Of a DNA stretch of 41,141 nucleotides, positions 1-8,113 are shown piece after piece. This DNA is from Paraprevotella xylaniphila YIT 11841 (GTDB lineage: Bacteria; Bacteroidota; Bacteroidia; Bacteroidales; Bacteroidaceae). Below the pieces are notes generated by a model that was not told where the DNA came from, ran no database searches, and saw nothing but the letters and a program-made list of their open reading frames with translations. The stretch lies in contig NZ_GL883819.1 of NCBI RefSeq assembly GCF_000205165.1, forward strand, positions 1-41,141, in the 5' to 3' direction. Every line of letters starts with the position of its first letter. Position 1 is the stretch's first letter. The translations under genes and the position numbers were made by a program.

Positions 1-346
1 TGTCATCCATTACGTACAGTTTGTCTTGGGTTGCTCCCTCGCAGATGTAATCGAAGTGAGGAGTGTCGCCGCGAATCACGCAACCGATGGCTATCACGGC
101 ATCCACCTTGCCGCTTTTAGCCATTTGGGCGGCACCGAACACCAATTCAAAACTGCCCGGCACGGTCATGACCAAAATATCTTCTTCACTGACTCCATGT
201 TTGAGCAAGGTGGTTTGCGCACCTTCCAACAACGAGCCGGTGATGTGGTGATTCCATTCGCTGACCACGATGCCGAAGCGCATGCCTTGGGCCGAGGGGA
301 CGGACTTGGGGTCATATTCAGACAAGTTATGTAAATTCGTTGCCAT
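1..346 (-). CDS. ribH: 6,7-dimethyl-8-ribityllumazine synthase, partial (3' end beyond window)
   Basis: Penultimate enzyme of riboflavin synthesis: condenses 5-amino-6-ribitylamino-uracil with 3,4-dihydroxy-2-butanone 4-phosphate in the cytoplasm. The ATG at 346-344 opens a frame that stays open for 115 codons to the left edge, so the C-terminal part is missing. Visible family hallmarks are the N-terminal [14 protein letters not shown] strand with its aromatic substrate-binding residue, the [18 protein letters not shown] phosphate-binding stretch, and [20 protein letters not shown] followed by a catalytic-type histidine. It starts 22 bp after the TPR gene stop, so the two are probably cotranscribed from the promoter near 1117. 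Identification is secure; the full length cannot be judged. Confidence 0.95.
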   Translation of the reverse strand, partial: MATNLHNLSEYDPKSVPSAQGMRFGIVVSEWNHHITGSLLEGAQTTLLKHGVSEEDILVMTVPGSFELVFGAAQMAKSGKVDAVIAIGCVIRGDTPHFDYICEGATQDKLYVMDD

Positions 347-368
347 GTTCGTTTTCTGCTTTAGGACT

Positions 369-1046
369 TTATTCGCTTACACGTTCGATGTATTTGTCGA
401 TTTCGGCATACTGCATGGAGTTCACATACTTGGTCTTGATTTCTTTGTAGCATTCCAAAGCCTTGTCTTTCTTTCCTTGCGATTCGAAAATCTCACCGGC
501 CTGAATCAGATAGAGGGGGCTGAGGCTGTTGTTGTCCGCCTTCTTGGCTGCTTCCAATAAAGTGGAAGTCGCTTTGTCTAATTGGTCCAATTCTGCATAG
601 CAGTTGCCCAATGCACCGATGGCAGCAGGAGACACCATGGCATCGCCGCAATTTTTGAAATCTTCCAGACGGGTAACAGCTTCCTGATATTTACCCAATT
701 TGGCATAACTTAATCCGGCATAGAGTTGTGCCAGATTGCCGGCTTTCGTGCTTCCGTAGTCGTTGGCGATTTTCAAGAAACCGGGAAAGCCTTGTCCGTC
801 ACCGTTCAACGCCTTTTCGTAATTGTCCGAAGCAAAATATTGCTGCCCTTTGAACATCAGTTCATTGGCTTTGGCCTCGCGCGGTTCGCTTACGAAACTC
901 CGATAGAGGAAGTATCCGCCTACCAATACGACGATGGCGATGAAAACGTACATAATAGGCTTCTTGTATTTGTCGATGAAAGCCTCGGAAGAAATCAAAG
1001 TCTGTTCCACGTTGAGTGAATCATGCTGTGTCTTTTTGTTCGTCAT
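369..1046 (-). CDS. TPR-repeat, membrane-anchored protein (YfgM-like)
   Basis: A 225-residue protein with a short hydrophilic N-terminus, one transmembrane helix at about residues 31-50 ([20 protein letters not shown]) and a helical domain made of tetratricopeptide-type repeats (for example [20 protein letters not shown] and [20 protein letters not shown]). The topology resembles YfgM, an inner-membrane TPR protein tied to periplasmic chaperoning at the Sec translocon, but that function is only inferred from shape. The ATG at 1046 is followed by a typical N-terminus, and a well-formed promoter lies about 70 bp upstream. It is followed 22 bp later by ribH. No catalytic motif is visible. Confidence 0.85.
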   Translation of the reverse strand: MTNKKTQHDSLNVEQTLISSEAFIDKYKKPIMYVFIAIVVLVGGYFLYRSFVSEPREAKANELMFKGQQYFASDNYEKALNGDGQGFPGFLKIANDYGSTKAGNLAQLYAGLSYAKLGKYQEAVTRLEDFKNCGDAMVSPAAIGALGNCYAELDQLDKATSTLLEAAKKADNNSLSPLYLIQAGEIFESQGKKDKALECYKEIKTKYVNSMQYAEIDKYIERVSE

Positions 1047-1116
1047 TTTATTTGATGGTTTTATTATTATTTCCTGTTTTTCGTCCCATAGTGCATGGTA
1101 CGGGAATAAAGCGGAG

Positions 1117-1148
1117 CAAAAGTAGCGAAATTCTCCCGTTTGATGAAA
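1117..1148 (-). promoter_or_regulatory. Bacteroidota-type promoter for the TPR-ribH unit
   Basis: On the minus strand a -33-like TTTC (1148-1145) is followed after 20 nt by TACTTTTG (1124-1117), a perfect match to the TAnnTTTG -7 consensus of Bacteroidota. It lies about 70 bp before the start codon at 1046. Prediction from motif and spacing only. Confidence 0.6.
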
Positions 1149-1162
1149 TTTATAGCCTATTA

Positions 1163-1195
1163 TTTTTAGGATTCGGGGGATAAACCTTAATTTTG
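1163..1195 (+). promoter_or_regulatory. Bacteroidota-type promoter for recF
   Basis: TTTT (1163-1166), 21 nt, then TAATTTTG (1188-1195), a perfect TAnnTTTG -7 element, 28 bp before the recF ATG at 1224. The -33 box has one mismatch to TTTG. It sits next to the divergent TPR promoter, so the two units share a 177-bp intergenic region. Confidence 0.55.
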
Positions 1196-1223
1196 CAGGG
1201 TGATTTAACGGGAAAACCTACGG

Positions 1224-2321
1224 ATGATACTGAAAAAAATTTCTGTCTTGAATTATAAGAACATAGCGCAGGCCGAGTTGGCCTTCTCTCCGAAGATGAA
1301 TTGTTTCATCGGACATAATGGTGAAGGAAAGACCAATTTGTTGGATGCTGTGTATTTTCTTTCCTTTTGTAAGAGCGCAACCCATTCCGTAGATTCCCAA
1401 AATATCCGGCACGGTGAGGACTTCTTCATGTTGCAGGGAGAGTATGAGCATGAGTCGGGAGAGCCGGAAGAGGTATATTGCGGTTTGAAACGCAAACAGA
1501 AAAAGCGTTTTAAGCGTAATAAGAAAGAGTATAAAAGATTGTCGGAGCATATCGGATTGGTGCCGGTAGTGCTCGTTTCTCCGGCCGATGCCGATTTGAT
1601 TTCGGGGGGGAGTGAGGAGCGGCGACGCTTTATGGACATGGTAATCGTGCAATATGACCATGAATATCTCGATGCATTAGTGCGTTACAACAGGGCTTTG
1701 CAACAGAGGAACGTGTTGTTGAAACAGGAGGAGGAACCCGATGAAGCCCTTATAGGGCTATGGGAAGAAATGATGGCTCAGGAAGGGGAGAAGATATACG
1801 AGAAGCGAAAGGCTTACGTGGAGGAATTCGTTCCGGTCTTTCAGGATTTCTATGCGCGGATTTCCCGTGGAAAAGAACATGTGGGGCTGCGTTACATTTC
1901 TCATGGCCAACGTGGGGATTTGTTGGAAGTCATTCGTCGCGACCGTGCCAAGGACCGGATTATGGGGTATTCCCTGCATGGTGTCCATAAGGATGATTTG
2001 GAGATGACCTTGGGAGAGTTCCCTATAAAGCGGGAGGGTTCTCAGGGGCAGAACAAAACCTATTTGATTGCTTTGAAGTTGGCGCAGTTTGATTTCTTGC
2101 GCCGTACGGGAAGCCGTACTACTCCTTTATTGTTGTTGGACGATATTTTCGACAAGTTGGATGCTGACCGCGTGGAGCAGATTGTCAAATTGGTTTCCGG
2201 CGAACAGTTCGGGCAAATCTTCGTGACGGATACCAATCGAGACCATCTGGATCGTATTTTGGAGAAGACGGACGAAGACTACAAGCTCTTTTATGTGGAA
2301 AACGGAGAAATCAAGGCATGA
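1224..2321 (+). CDS. recF: DNA replication/repair protein RecF
   Basis: SMC-like ABC ATPase that binds single-/double-strand DNA junctions and helps RecO/RecR load RecA at gaps. The 365-residue length is normal. Visible signatures are Walker A GHNGEGKT (residues 30-37), the RecF motif GGSEERRRFMDMV near residue 130, the signature-like GSQGQNKTYLIALKLAQFDF near residue 270, and Walker B LLLLDDIFDKLD near residue 300, followed by a D-loop and VTDTNRDHLD. The ATG at 1224 lies 28 bp after a good -7 element. The stop overlaps the start of the next gene (ATGA at 2318-2321), indicating translational coupling. Confidence 0.97.
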   Translation: MILKKISVLNYKNIAQAELAFSPKMNCFIGHNGEGKTNLLDAVYFLSFCKSATHSVDSQNIRHGEDFFMLQGEYEHESGEPEEVYCGLKRKQKKRFKRNKKEYKRLSEHIGLVPVVLVSPADADLISGGSEERRRFMDMVIVQYDHEYLDALVRYNRALQQRNVLLKQEEEPDEALIGLWEEMMAQEGEKIYEKRKAYVEEFVPVFQDFYARISRGKEHVGLRYISHGQRGDLLEVIRRDRAKDRIMGYSLHGVHKDDLEMTLGEFPIKREGSQGQNKTYLIALKLAQFDFLRRTGSRTTPLLLLDDIFDKLDADRVEQIVKLVSGEQFGQIFVTDTNRDHLDRILEKTDEDYKLFYVENGEIKA

Positions 2322-2608
2322 GACGGAACAAGGCGGAATGCATAGGCGACATCATCCGGCAATATCTCCGGCAGGAAGGGTTGGAGACACCGTTGAATGA
2401 GACCCGGATGGCGGCAGCTTGGTCCGAAGTGATGGGGCAGGCTATTGCCCGGTATACAGGGGATGTTTTCGTGAAAAATCAAGTGTTATACGTCCATCTC
2501 AAGTCACCGGCCCTCAGGGCTAACCTAATGATGGGTAGGGAAGCATTGGTACGCAAACTGAATGAGTATGTGGGAGCGCAAGTCATTCAGAATATTGTGT
2601 TCCGTTGA
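2318..2608 (+). CDS. DUF721 (DciA-like) domain protein
   Basis: A small 96-residue protein with the DUF721 pattern: an N-terminal helical region (IGDIIRQYLRQEGLETPLNE), the conserved W in AAAWSEVMGQAIARYTGDVF, then VLYVHLKSPALRANLMMGRE and a C-terminal IQNIVFR. The domain is shared with DciA, the helicase-loading factor found in many bacteria that lack DnaC/DnaI. Its coupling to recF by a 4-bp ATGA overlap agrees with a DNA-replication role, though function in Bacteroidales is inferred. It ends 8 bp before the convergent stop of the formyl-THF cyclo-ligase. Confidence 0.85.
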   Translation: MRRNKAECIGDIIRQYLRQEGLETPLNETRMAAAWSEVMGQAIARYTGDVFVKNQVLYVHLKSPALRANLMMGREALVRKLNEYVGAQVIQNIVFR

Positions 2609-2615
2609 CAACGAT

Positions 2616-3146
2616 TCAAAGAATCTCGTCCATGGGGATGTCATGGGGTTCGGTAGGAACATGTTCTACCCGTTGGAAATCGAAGCAAACACCTATTTTA
2701 TATATATCGTAATGTTGCAACCGCGTCAGCAAACGGTCGTAAAAGCCTTGTCCGCGTCCCAAGCGGTTTCCTTTTGCATCAAAAGCCACTCCCGGGATAA
2801 TGGCTAAATCAATAGAGGCGTAGTCGGTAAAGACCTCGCCGGTGGATTCTTGGATGCCGAAAGGCCCCTCTTCGAGCCGGTCTTCAGCTGCATAACGGTG
2901 CAACTCGATTTCTTTACCTTTTACGGTGGGAAGCAGGATGCATTTGCGCAAGCTCCAATAACGTACGAAGTCTTGTGTATCCACTTCGTCCGGCAATGAA
3001 TGGTAGAGTAAAACCGTTCGTGCAGCGATGAATCGCGGATGTACAGCCAAACGTCTCAAAATCGGGCCGGAAAGGTCGAGTATGGCCGCCCGGGAAGTTT
3101 CTTTCTTATTTCGGGTCATTGATGCCCTTAATTCTTTTTTATTCAT
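2616..3146 (-). CDS. 5-formyltetrahydrofolate cyclo-ligase
   Basis: ATP-dependent conversion of 5-formyl-THF to 5,10-methenyl-THF in the cytoplasmic folate pool. The start is set at the ATG at 3146 (MNKKELRASMTRNKK, 176 residues) because the upstream extension of the open frame is encoded by the hairpin at 3161-3202; an ATG at 3152 is also possible. Key elements are the N-terminal KKELR basic segment, RTVLLYHSLPDEVDT, the IPGVAFDAKGNRLGRGQGFY stretch containing the family's GxGxGFYDR nucleotide-binding loop, and YKIGVCFDFQ near the C-terminus. Length suits the family. It follows the S41 protease gene but is separated from it by a terminator-like hairpin. Confidence 0.93.
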   Translation of the reverse strand: MNKKELRASMTRNKKETSRAAILDLSGPILRRLAVHPRFIAARTVLLYHSLPDEVDTQDFVRYWSLRKCILLPTVKGKEIELHRYAAEDRLEEGPFGIQESTGEVFTDYASIDLAIIPGVAFDAKGNRLGRGQGFYDRLLTRLQHYDIYKIGVCFDFQRVEHVPTEPHDIPMDEIL

Positions 3147-3160
3147 AAGCATAATTAATT

Positions 3161-3202
3161 TTGGAAAAACTACGGCATCATCAAATGCCATAGTTTTTCC
3201 AA
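3161..3202 (-). terminator. Hairpin terminator after the S41 protease gene
   Basis: A 17-bp stem with a single mismatch (3161-3177 pairs with 3186-3202, 8-nt loop) lies just after the S41 stop codon. On the minus strand the descending arm carries a TTTTT run. It closes the long minus-strand gene series and argues against the longer start of the cyclo-ligase gene. Confidence 0.75.
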
Positions 3203-3214
3203 TAAGTCTCTATA

Positions 3215-4858
3215 TTATTGGGAGGTTACAGTTTTCTGTGGGGCTTCCGGAAAAGCTTTTCCTTCTTCCAGAACCTTGATGGCACGTTCAACTGCCGGGT
3301 CATCACTGTTGACGAATTCGTAGAATTGTTCTGTTTCCTTCACGTTGTTGATGATGGAAGCATAAAGGCTTCTTCTGAAAAGTTTGCGTGACTTGTAAAG
3401 CATCAGGTTTCTTTTGCGAAGTCCCCGTTGTTGTGCAAAATCGGCAAACTTGCGGACTACGTTTTGTTGGTCTAAGTAGCGGACGAGTTCCTCGTTAGTA
3501 TCTATTTCATTCAATTCCGGACGATGGCTGTCGGCAAAGTTAAATGCATATTGATGTATTAGTCCGCTTATCCACGCTTCCTTATAGTATGAGGTTATGT
3601 CTGCTGTATCTTCCGGAACAAAGATGTCCGGCATGATGCCTCCACTGCCGTAAACGGTGCGTCCCAAGCGGGTCTTGAACTGCGGGCCTTTTTGTTTGAT
3701 GCTGTCTTGAGAGAAAAATTCCCCTCGTTCGTAACGTTCCATAAGGTCATTCTCGTATTCTTCTCCGTGTCCTTTTACGTAAGGCTTTTGGATGCACCGT
3801 CCAGAAGGTGTATAATACCGTGCGATGGTCAGGCGTATCATGCTTCCGTCCCGGAATTCGATGGGTTGTTGTACCAATCCTTTGCCATACGTACGGCGGC
3901 CTATGATGGTTCCCCGGTCATTGTCTTGTATGGCTCCTGCAAAAATTTCGCTGGCCGATGCCGATCCCTCGTTGACCAATACTGTCAGAGGCAGATTGGG
4001 GAAAGCTCCGCGCCCGTCGCTTTTGTATTCTTCACGTGGGAATTTGCGTCCTTCCGTGTAGAGAATCAAACGGTTCTTGGGCAGGAATATGTTGGCCATT
4101 TGTATGGCGGTCTGCATAATGCCCCCGGTGTTGTCCCGCAAGTCGATGACCAGGTTCTTAAACCCTTTCTGGTTTAATTCAGCCAAGGATACCAAGAGTT
4201 CGGGGTAGGTCGTTTCGCTGAAACTTTTGATTTTGACATATCCGGTTTCGGGGGTGAGCATGTAAGTGGCTTCTATGCTGTGTACCGGGATGTCGCCTCG
4301 TGTGATGGTATAGTAAAGTGTCTCCTTTTCACCCGTACGCCGGATGCCTAATTTGACTTTGGAGGCTTTCTTGCCTTTCATGAGTTTCATGCAGTCTTCG
4401 GCTGTGATGTCTTTTCCTGTAATGTCTTTTCCGTCCACATTGACAATACGGTCTCCTGCCAGCAATCCTACCTTTTCAGATGGGCCGCCTTTGATGACAC
4501 TGATGATGCGCGCTGTGTCGTTTTGTTTGGTGAAAGACACGCCGATGCCGGAAAAACTGCCTTTCAGGCTTTCCATTGCCGCTTCTGTTTCCTTGGCTGT
4601 GGTGTAAGCCGAGTGCGGGTCCAGTTCCGCCAATATGCGGGGCATGGCTTTTTCCACGAGGTCGGTCATATTGACCGTGTCTACATATTGGTCGTCGATG
4701 ATACGCAGCAGGTCGTTCACCTTGTTACTGTTCGTATTGATGATGTTCAGCCGGTTTCCCGAGAAATGGTTGGCATAGAACGTTCCTATCAATATTCCTG
4801 CCACAAGGCATAACGCCAATAGGATAGGTGTAAATCGCGATGAACTATTCTGATTCAT
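3215..4858 (-). CDS. S41 family C-terminal processing peptidase (CtpA/Prc-like)
   Basis: Envelope serine protease of the carboxyl-terminal processing family, 547 residues. An N-terminal membrane anchor/signal (FTPILLALCLVAGILIGTFY, residues 9-28) is followed by a CtpA N-terminal segment with DPHSAY, a PDZ domain at about 98-185 (GIGVSF to GIRRTG), and the catalytic core: VIDLRDNTGG (about 237-246), VNEGSASASEIFAGAI containing the nucleophile serine (about 295-310), and the general-base lysine in RRTYGKGLVQ (Lys326). The C-terminal 180 residues are a family extension with no recognised domain. It starts 13 bp after the dCMP deaminase stop and is followed by a strong hairpin. Substrates are unknown. 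Confidence 0.95.
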   Translation of the reverse strand: MNQNSSSRFTPILLALCLVAGILIGTFYANHFSGNRLNIINTNSNKVNDLLRIIDDQYVDTVNMTDLVEKAMPRILAELDPHSAYTTAKETEAAMESLKGSFSGIGVSFTKQNDTARIISVIKGGPSEKVGLLAGDRIVNVDGKDITGKDITAEDCMKLMKGKKASKVKLGIRRTGEKETLYYTITRGDIPVHSIEATYMLTPETGYVKIKSFSETTYPELLVSLAELNQKGFKNLVIDLRDNTGGIMQTAIQMANIFLPKNRLILYTEGRKFPREEYKSDGRGAFPNLPLTVLVNEGSASASEIFAGAIQDNDRGTIIGRRTYGKGLVQQPIEFRDGSMIRLTIARYYTPSGRCIQKPYVKGHGEEYENDLMERYERGEFFSQDSIKQKGPQFKTRLGRTVYGSGGIMPDIFVPEDTADITSYYKEAWISGLIHQYAFNFADSHRPELNEIDTNEELVRYLDQQNVVRKFADFAQQRGLRKRNLMLYKSRKLFRRSLYASIINNVKETEQFYEFVNSDDPAVERAIKVLEEGKAFPEAPQKTVTSQ

Positions 4859-4871
4859 AAATACATGTTTT

Positions 4872-5321
4872 TTAAAGTTCTTCAGTCTGAGTCTCCAATG
4901 GTAGGTAGTGTACTTCTATACCGGCTCTTTGAAGCAGGTCGATGCCGTCTGTCAGCCGGTATTGCCGGGCATAGAAGACCTTCTTGATGCCGGACTGTAT
5001 GATAAGCTTGGAGCATTCGATGCAGGGAGCGTCTGTGACGTACAGGGTAGCTCCTTCGCTGTTGTTCCCAGACCGTGCGATCTTGGTGATGGCGTTGGCT
5101 TCTGCATGCAGCACGTAAGGTTTGGTCAGGTGGTTTTCATCTTCGCACACGTTTTCGAATCCGGCCGGTGTGCCATTGTAGCCATCGGAAATAATCATTT
5201 TGTCTTTCACGATGAGGGCTCCTACTTTGCGTCGTTCACAATAGCTGTTTTCTGCCCATATCCGAGCCATACGCAAATAGCGCAGGTCCAGTTCATGCTT
5301 TTTTTCTTCCGGAGTTTTCAT
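4872..5321 (-). CDS. dCMP deaminase family protein (ComEB-like)
   Basis: Zinc-dependent deoxycytidylate deaminase making dUMP for thymidylate synthesis. The ATG at 5321 (MKTPEEKKHELDLRY, 149 residues) is chosen; the longer frame would need a TTG at 5333. The zinc site is HAEAN (His ligand and catalytic Glu) and PCIEC (two Cys ligands), and the nucleotide-binding GYNGTPAGFENVCED stretch is intact. It follows the M3 peptidase gene after 8 bp and precedes the S41 gene by 13 bp, so it is almost certainly in the same transcript. Assignment to the dCMP rather than tRNA or riboflavin deaminase branch rests on overall layout and length. Confidence 0.92.
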   Translation of the reverse strand: MKTPEEKKHELDLRYLRMARIWAENSYCERRKVGALIVKDKMIISDGYNGTPAGFENVCEDENHLTKPYVLHAEANAITKIARSGNNSEGATLYVTDAPCIECSKLIIQSGIKKVFYARQYRLTDGIDLLQRAGIEVHYLPLETQTEEL

Positions 5322-5329
5322 TTTTTCTC

Positions 5330-7411
5330 TCAAGCTTTGTTTATGGGGTTGATACCGTTTCGTTTTAACAGAGCATCTATGGTGGGAGCTTGTCCGCGGA
5401 ATCGTTTATATAATGCCATAGGAGGTTCCGTGCCTCCCTTCGACAAGATATTGTCGCGGAAACTTTGTGCCACTTCCCGGTTGAATATACCTTTTTCCTT
5501 GAACAGGGAGAATGCGTCAGCGTCCAGGACTTCCGCCCATTTGTAACTGTAATATCCGGCTGCATAGCCTCCGGACATGATATGTCCGAACTGTACGCTC
5601 ATACAACAGGCCTCTTCAGGTTGCGGCAACAACTGTGCCGCTTCCCACGCGCGTTTTTCAAACGAAAGCACGTCTTCCTCGAAAGGTTTGTCCTGCGTGT
5701 AATAAGCCATGTCCAACAGAGCGAAACTGACCTGTCGGATACAAGCGTAAGCCGTGTTGAAATTGCGGCTTTTGATAATCCGGTCGATAAGTTCTTCCGG
5801 AAGCGGTTCACCCGTCAGGTAGTGTTGGGCAAAGGTATTTAAAAAATCGCGTTCTACGGCAAAATTTTCCATAATTTGTGACGGAAGTTCCACAAAATCC
5901 CAATAGACACTCGTACCGCTGAGACTTTCGAAGCGCGTATTGGCGAATATGCCGTGTAGGGCATGTCCGAATTCATGCAGGAATGTTTCTACTTCTCCTA
6001 AAGTGAGTAAGGCCGGTTTGCTCTCTGTCGGTTTGGTCAAATTCATGGTGACGGACACATGGGGACGATGGTTGGTGCCGTCTTCATCTATCCATTGGTC
6101 TTTGTAGGAGGTCATCCAGGCACCGCTCTGTTTACCTTTCCGGGGATGGAAATCCGTGTACAATACGGCCAGGAAAGTTCCGTCTTTGTCGAACACTTCG
6201 TATGCCGTCACGTCCGGATGGTATACCGGAATGTCGGCATTTTCCTTGAATGTGATGCCGTACAGGCGGGAAGCCAGTCCGAAGATACCTTGTTTGACGC
6301 GTGACAGTTCGAAGTACGGGCGTAGCATTTCCGCATCCAGATTGTACTTCTCTAATTGCAGTTTATGGGCATAATAACCGAAATCCCAAGGTTGCAGCAC
6401 GAAGTCTTCTCCTTCTTTTTCACGTGCCTTTCTTTCCACTTCTTTTACCTCTTCCCGTGCCGTGGGCAGGTAGGCTTCCAACAAGTCGTTTAACAGTTGG
6501 TAGACATTCTGGCTGTTTTCAGCCATACGTTTCTTTAATACGAAGTCTGCGTATGTGGGGTAGCCCAACAGTTGTGCCCGTTCGCGTCGCAGGTTGACGA
6601 TACGCTTGACGATTTCAAGGTTGTTGTATTCATTGTCGTGCGTGCAGATGGTATTCCGTGCCATATACATTTTCCGGCGGAGTTCCCGGTTGTCAGCATA
6701 GGTCATGAACGGGTTGTAGCTCGGGGCGTGCAGGGTGAACACCCATCCCTCCAAATCCTTTTCCTTGGCTGCCAATGCGGCAGCTTCGACAGCAGATTCC
6801 GGAAGACCTGCCAAATCCTTTTCGTCAGTCAGGTGGAGTTGGAATTTATTGGTCTCCTTCAGGTTGTTCTGTGAGAATTGCAAAGTCAACTGGCTCAGTT
6901 CCTTGCTGAGTGCGCGGAACTTTTCTTTGTCCTCGGCCGTAAGGTTAGCCCCGTTGCGTATGAAGCCGTCGTAGCTCTTGTCCAGAAGCATTTGTTCTTC
7001 AGGCGTCAATTCACGGTGGCTTTCATGCACGGCCTTTATCCGGGCGAACAGTTTCTCGTTCAGCAGGATGTTGTTGGCATGTTCCGTCAATATCGGTGAC
7101 ATTTTCTGTGCCAACTCGTCCATCTCGTCGTTGGTCTCCGCGCTCAACAGGTTGAAGAACACATTGCTCACCCGGCTCAGCAGGTTGTCGGGGACGCTGA
7201 ATGATATGGTATTGTCGAACGTGGGAGGTTCCGGATTTTGGATGATGGTGTCCGTCAGTTCGTCATCTTGCCGTATGCCTTCCATGAAAGCCGGTTCGTA
7301 ATCTTCGAGGTGTATCCGGTCGAAAGGTGCCGTGTTGTGAGGCGTTCCGTAGGAAGAACAGAAGAATGGATTTTTTCTTTCTTCGGTTTTGTTTTCTTGT
7401 ATGGTGTCCAT
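5330..7411 (-). CDS. M3 family metallopeptidase (peptidyl-dipeptidase Dcp / oligopeptidase A-like)
   Basis: A 693-residue thimet-oligopeptidase-type zinc peptidase that degrades short peptides. The zinc motif FLHEFGHALHG (HExxH) falls near residue 480, with the downstream Glu-containing SGTSVYWDFVELPSQIMENF that supplies the third ligand and the tyrosine/glycine-rich SGGYAAGYYSYKWAEVLDAD near the C-terminus. The N-terminus (NPFFCSSYGTPHNTAPFDRI) is characteristic of Bacteroidota Dcp enzymes. No signal peptide is evident, so cytoplasmic location is likely. It starts 16 bp after the Crp/Fnr gene stop, in the middle of the minus-strand series. Whether it is a strict dipeptidyl carboxypeptidase is not settled by sequence. 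Confidence 0.95.
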   Translation of the reverse strand: MDTIQENKTEERKNPFFCSSYGTPHNTAPFDRIHLEDYEPAFMEGIRQDDELTDTIIQNPEPPTFDNTISFSVPDNLLSRVSNVFFNLLSAETNDEMDELAQKMSPILTEHANNILLNEKLFARIKAVHESHRELTPEEQMLLDKSYDGFIRNGANLTAEDKEKFRALSKELSQLTLQFSQNNLKETNKFQLHLTDEKDLAGLPESAVEAAALAAKEKDLEGWVFTLHAPSYNPFMTYADNRELRRKMYMARNTICTHDNEYNNLEIVKRIVNLRRERAQLLGYPTYADFVLKKRMAENSQNVYQLLNDLLEAYLPTAREEVKEVERKAREKEGEDFVLQPWDFGYYAHKLQLEKYNLDAEMLRPYFELSRVKQGIFGLASRLYGITFKENADIPVYHPDVTAYEVFDKDGTFLAVLYTDFHPRKGKQSGAWMTSYKDQWIDEDGTNHRPHVSVTMNLTKPTESKPALLTLGEVETFLHEFGHALHGIFANTRFESLSGTSVYWDFVELPSQIMENFAVERDFLNTFAQHYLTGEPLPEELIDRIIKSRNFNTAYACIRQVSFALLDMAYYTQDKPFEEDVLSFEKRAWEAAQLLPQPEEACCMSVQFGHIMSGGYAAGYYSYKWAEVLDADAFSLFKEKGIFNREVAQSFRDNILSKGGTEPPMALYKRFRGQAPTIDALLKRNGINPINKA

Positions 7412-7427
7412 GTCGATACTTGTATTT

Positions 7428-8102
7428 TTAGAAGGCCTGGATCAATTTCTCCAAGGCTGGTATGATAATTTTCCTTCTTTTTAATAAGACTAAGTTTTCT
7501 TTCTGTAAACGGTTCAGGGCACGTGACACATTCATGCGTGGCTCATTGATTTGTAATCCGAGGTCTTCCATGCTGATTTCCAAAATTTTCTCCCCGGCAG
7601 GGTATACACTACGGGAGTGAATGAAATTGACGATACGTTTCTCCGTATTCCCTGAAAGGTTATGCCACAGCCATCTTCCCTGACGGTAAATATAGGAGGA
7701 CAAGAGGTTAATCATGTTAAGCCGGAATACCTCGAAACGACTGAATAACAAGGTCACTCCGTCTTTGGGAATGATCAGGGCGCGTATGTCTGTCTGTGCT
7801 GTATAAGTATGCGTGTAGTGTGGAGTAATGCCGTACAGGGCTTCCGGTTGTAGGGCTACTGGCGATTGTAGCCGTTCGTAGAATGCGAAGCGGTTGTTGT
7901 CCGACCGGGTACGCATTTCGATGGTGCCCCGGAATGCCAGTATCAACTGTCGGCAAGGGTGGTCTTGTTCAGCCAGGTTCTCTCCTTCGGCATATTGGAC
8001 GATCCGGTGAGGGACAGACGTGGAAAATTGTGCCAATTCACTTTTTCCGATGCCTTGAAACAATGGCAGGGCGGTCAAAGTGTCCAATGTAAAGTTTTCC
8101 AT
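7428..8102 (-). CDS. Crp/Fnr family transcriptional regulator
   Basis: A 224-residue regulator with an N-terminal cyclic-nucleotide-binding-like barrel (LPLFQGIGKSELAQFSTSV, then VQYAEGENLAEQDHPCRQL and a GTIEM strand), a long dimerisation helix (about 120-150, NMINLLSSYIYRQGRWLW) and a C-terminal winged helix (MEDLGLQINEPRMNVSRALN, residues about 175-200). The cAMP-phosphate-binding arginine-serine motif and the FNR iron-sulfur cysteine cluster are not visible, so the effector is unknown. It lies 11 bp after apbE and 16 bp before the M3 peptidase, an unusual position for a regulator within a metabolic/envelope gene series. Confidence 0.88.
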   Translation of the reverse strand: MENFTLDTLTALPLFQGIGKSELAQFSTSVPHRIVQYAEGENLAEQDHPCRQLILAFRGTIEMRTRSDNNRFAFYERLQSPVALQPEALYGITPHYTHTYTAQTDIRALIIPKDGVTLLFSRFEVFRLNMINLLSSYIYRQGRWLWHNLSGNTEKRIVNFIHSRSVYPAGEKILEISMEDLGLQINEPRMNVSRALNRLQKENLVLLKRRKIIIPALEKLIQAF

Positions 8103-8113
8103 ATATGTCTGTT

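Noticed and set aside
3147-3191. Upstream start for the 5-formyl-THF cyclo-ligase
   Set aside because: The added residues are encoded by one arm of a terminator-like hairpin and have no family counterpart; the ATG at 3146 gives the normal N-terminus.
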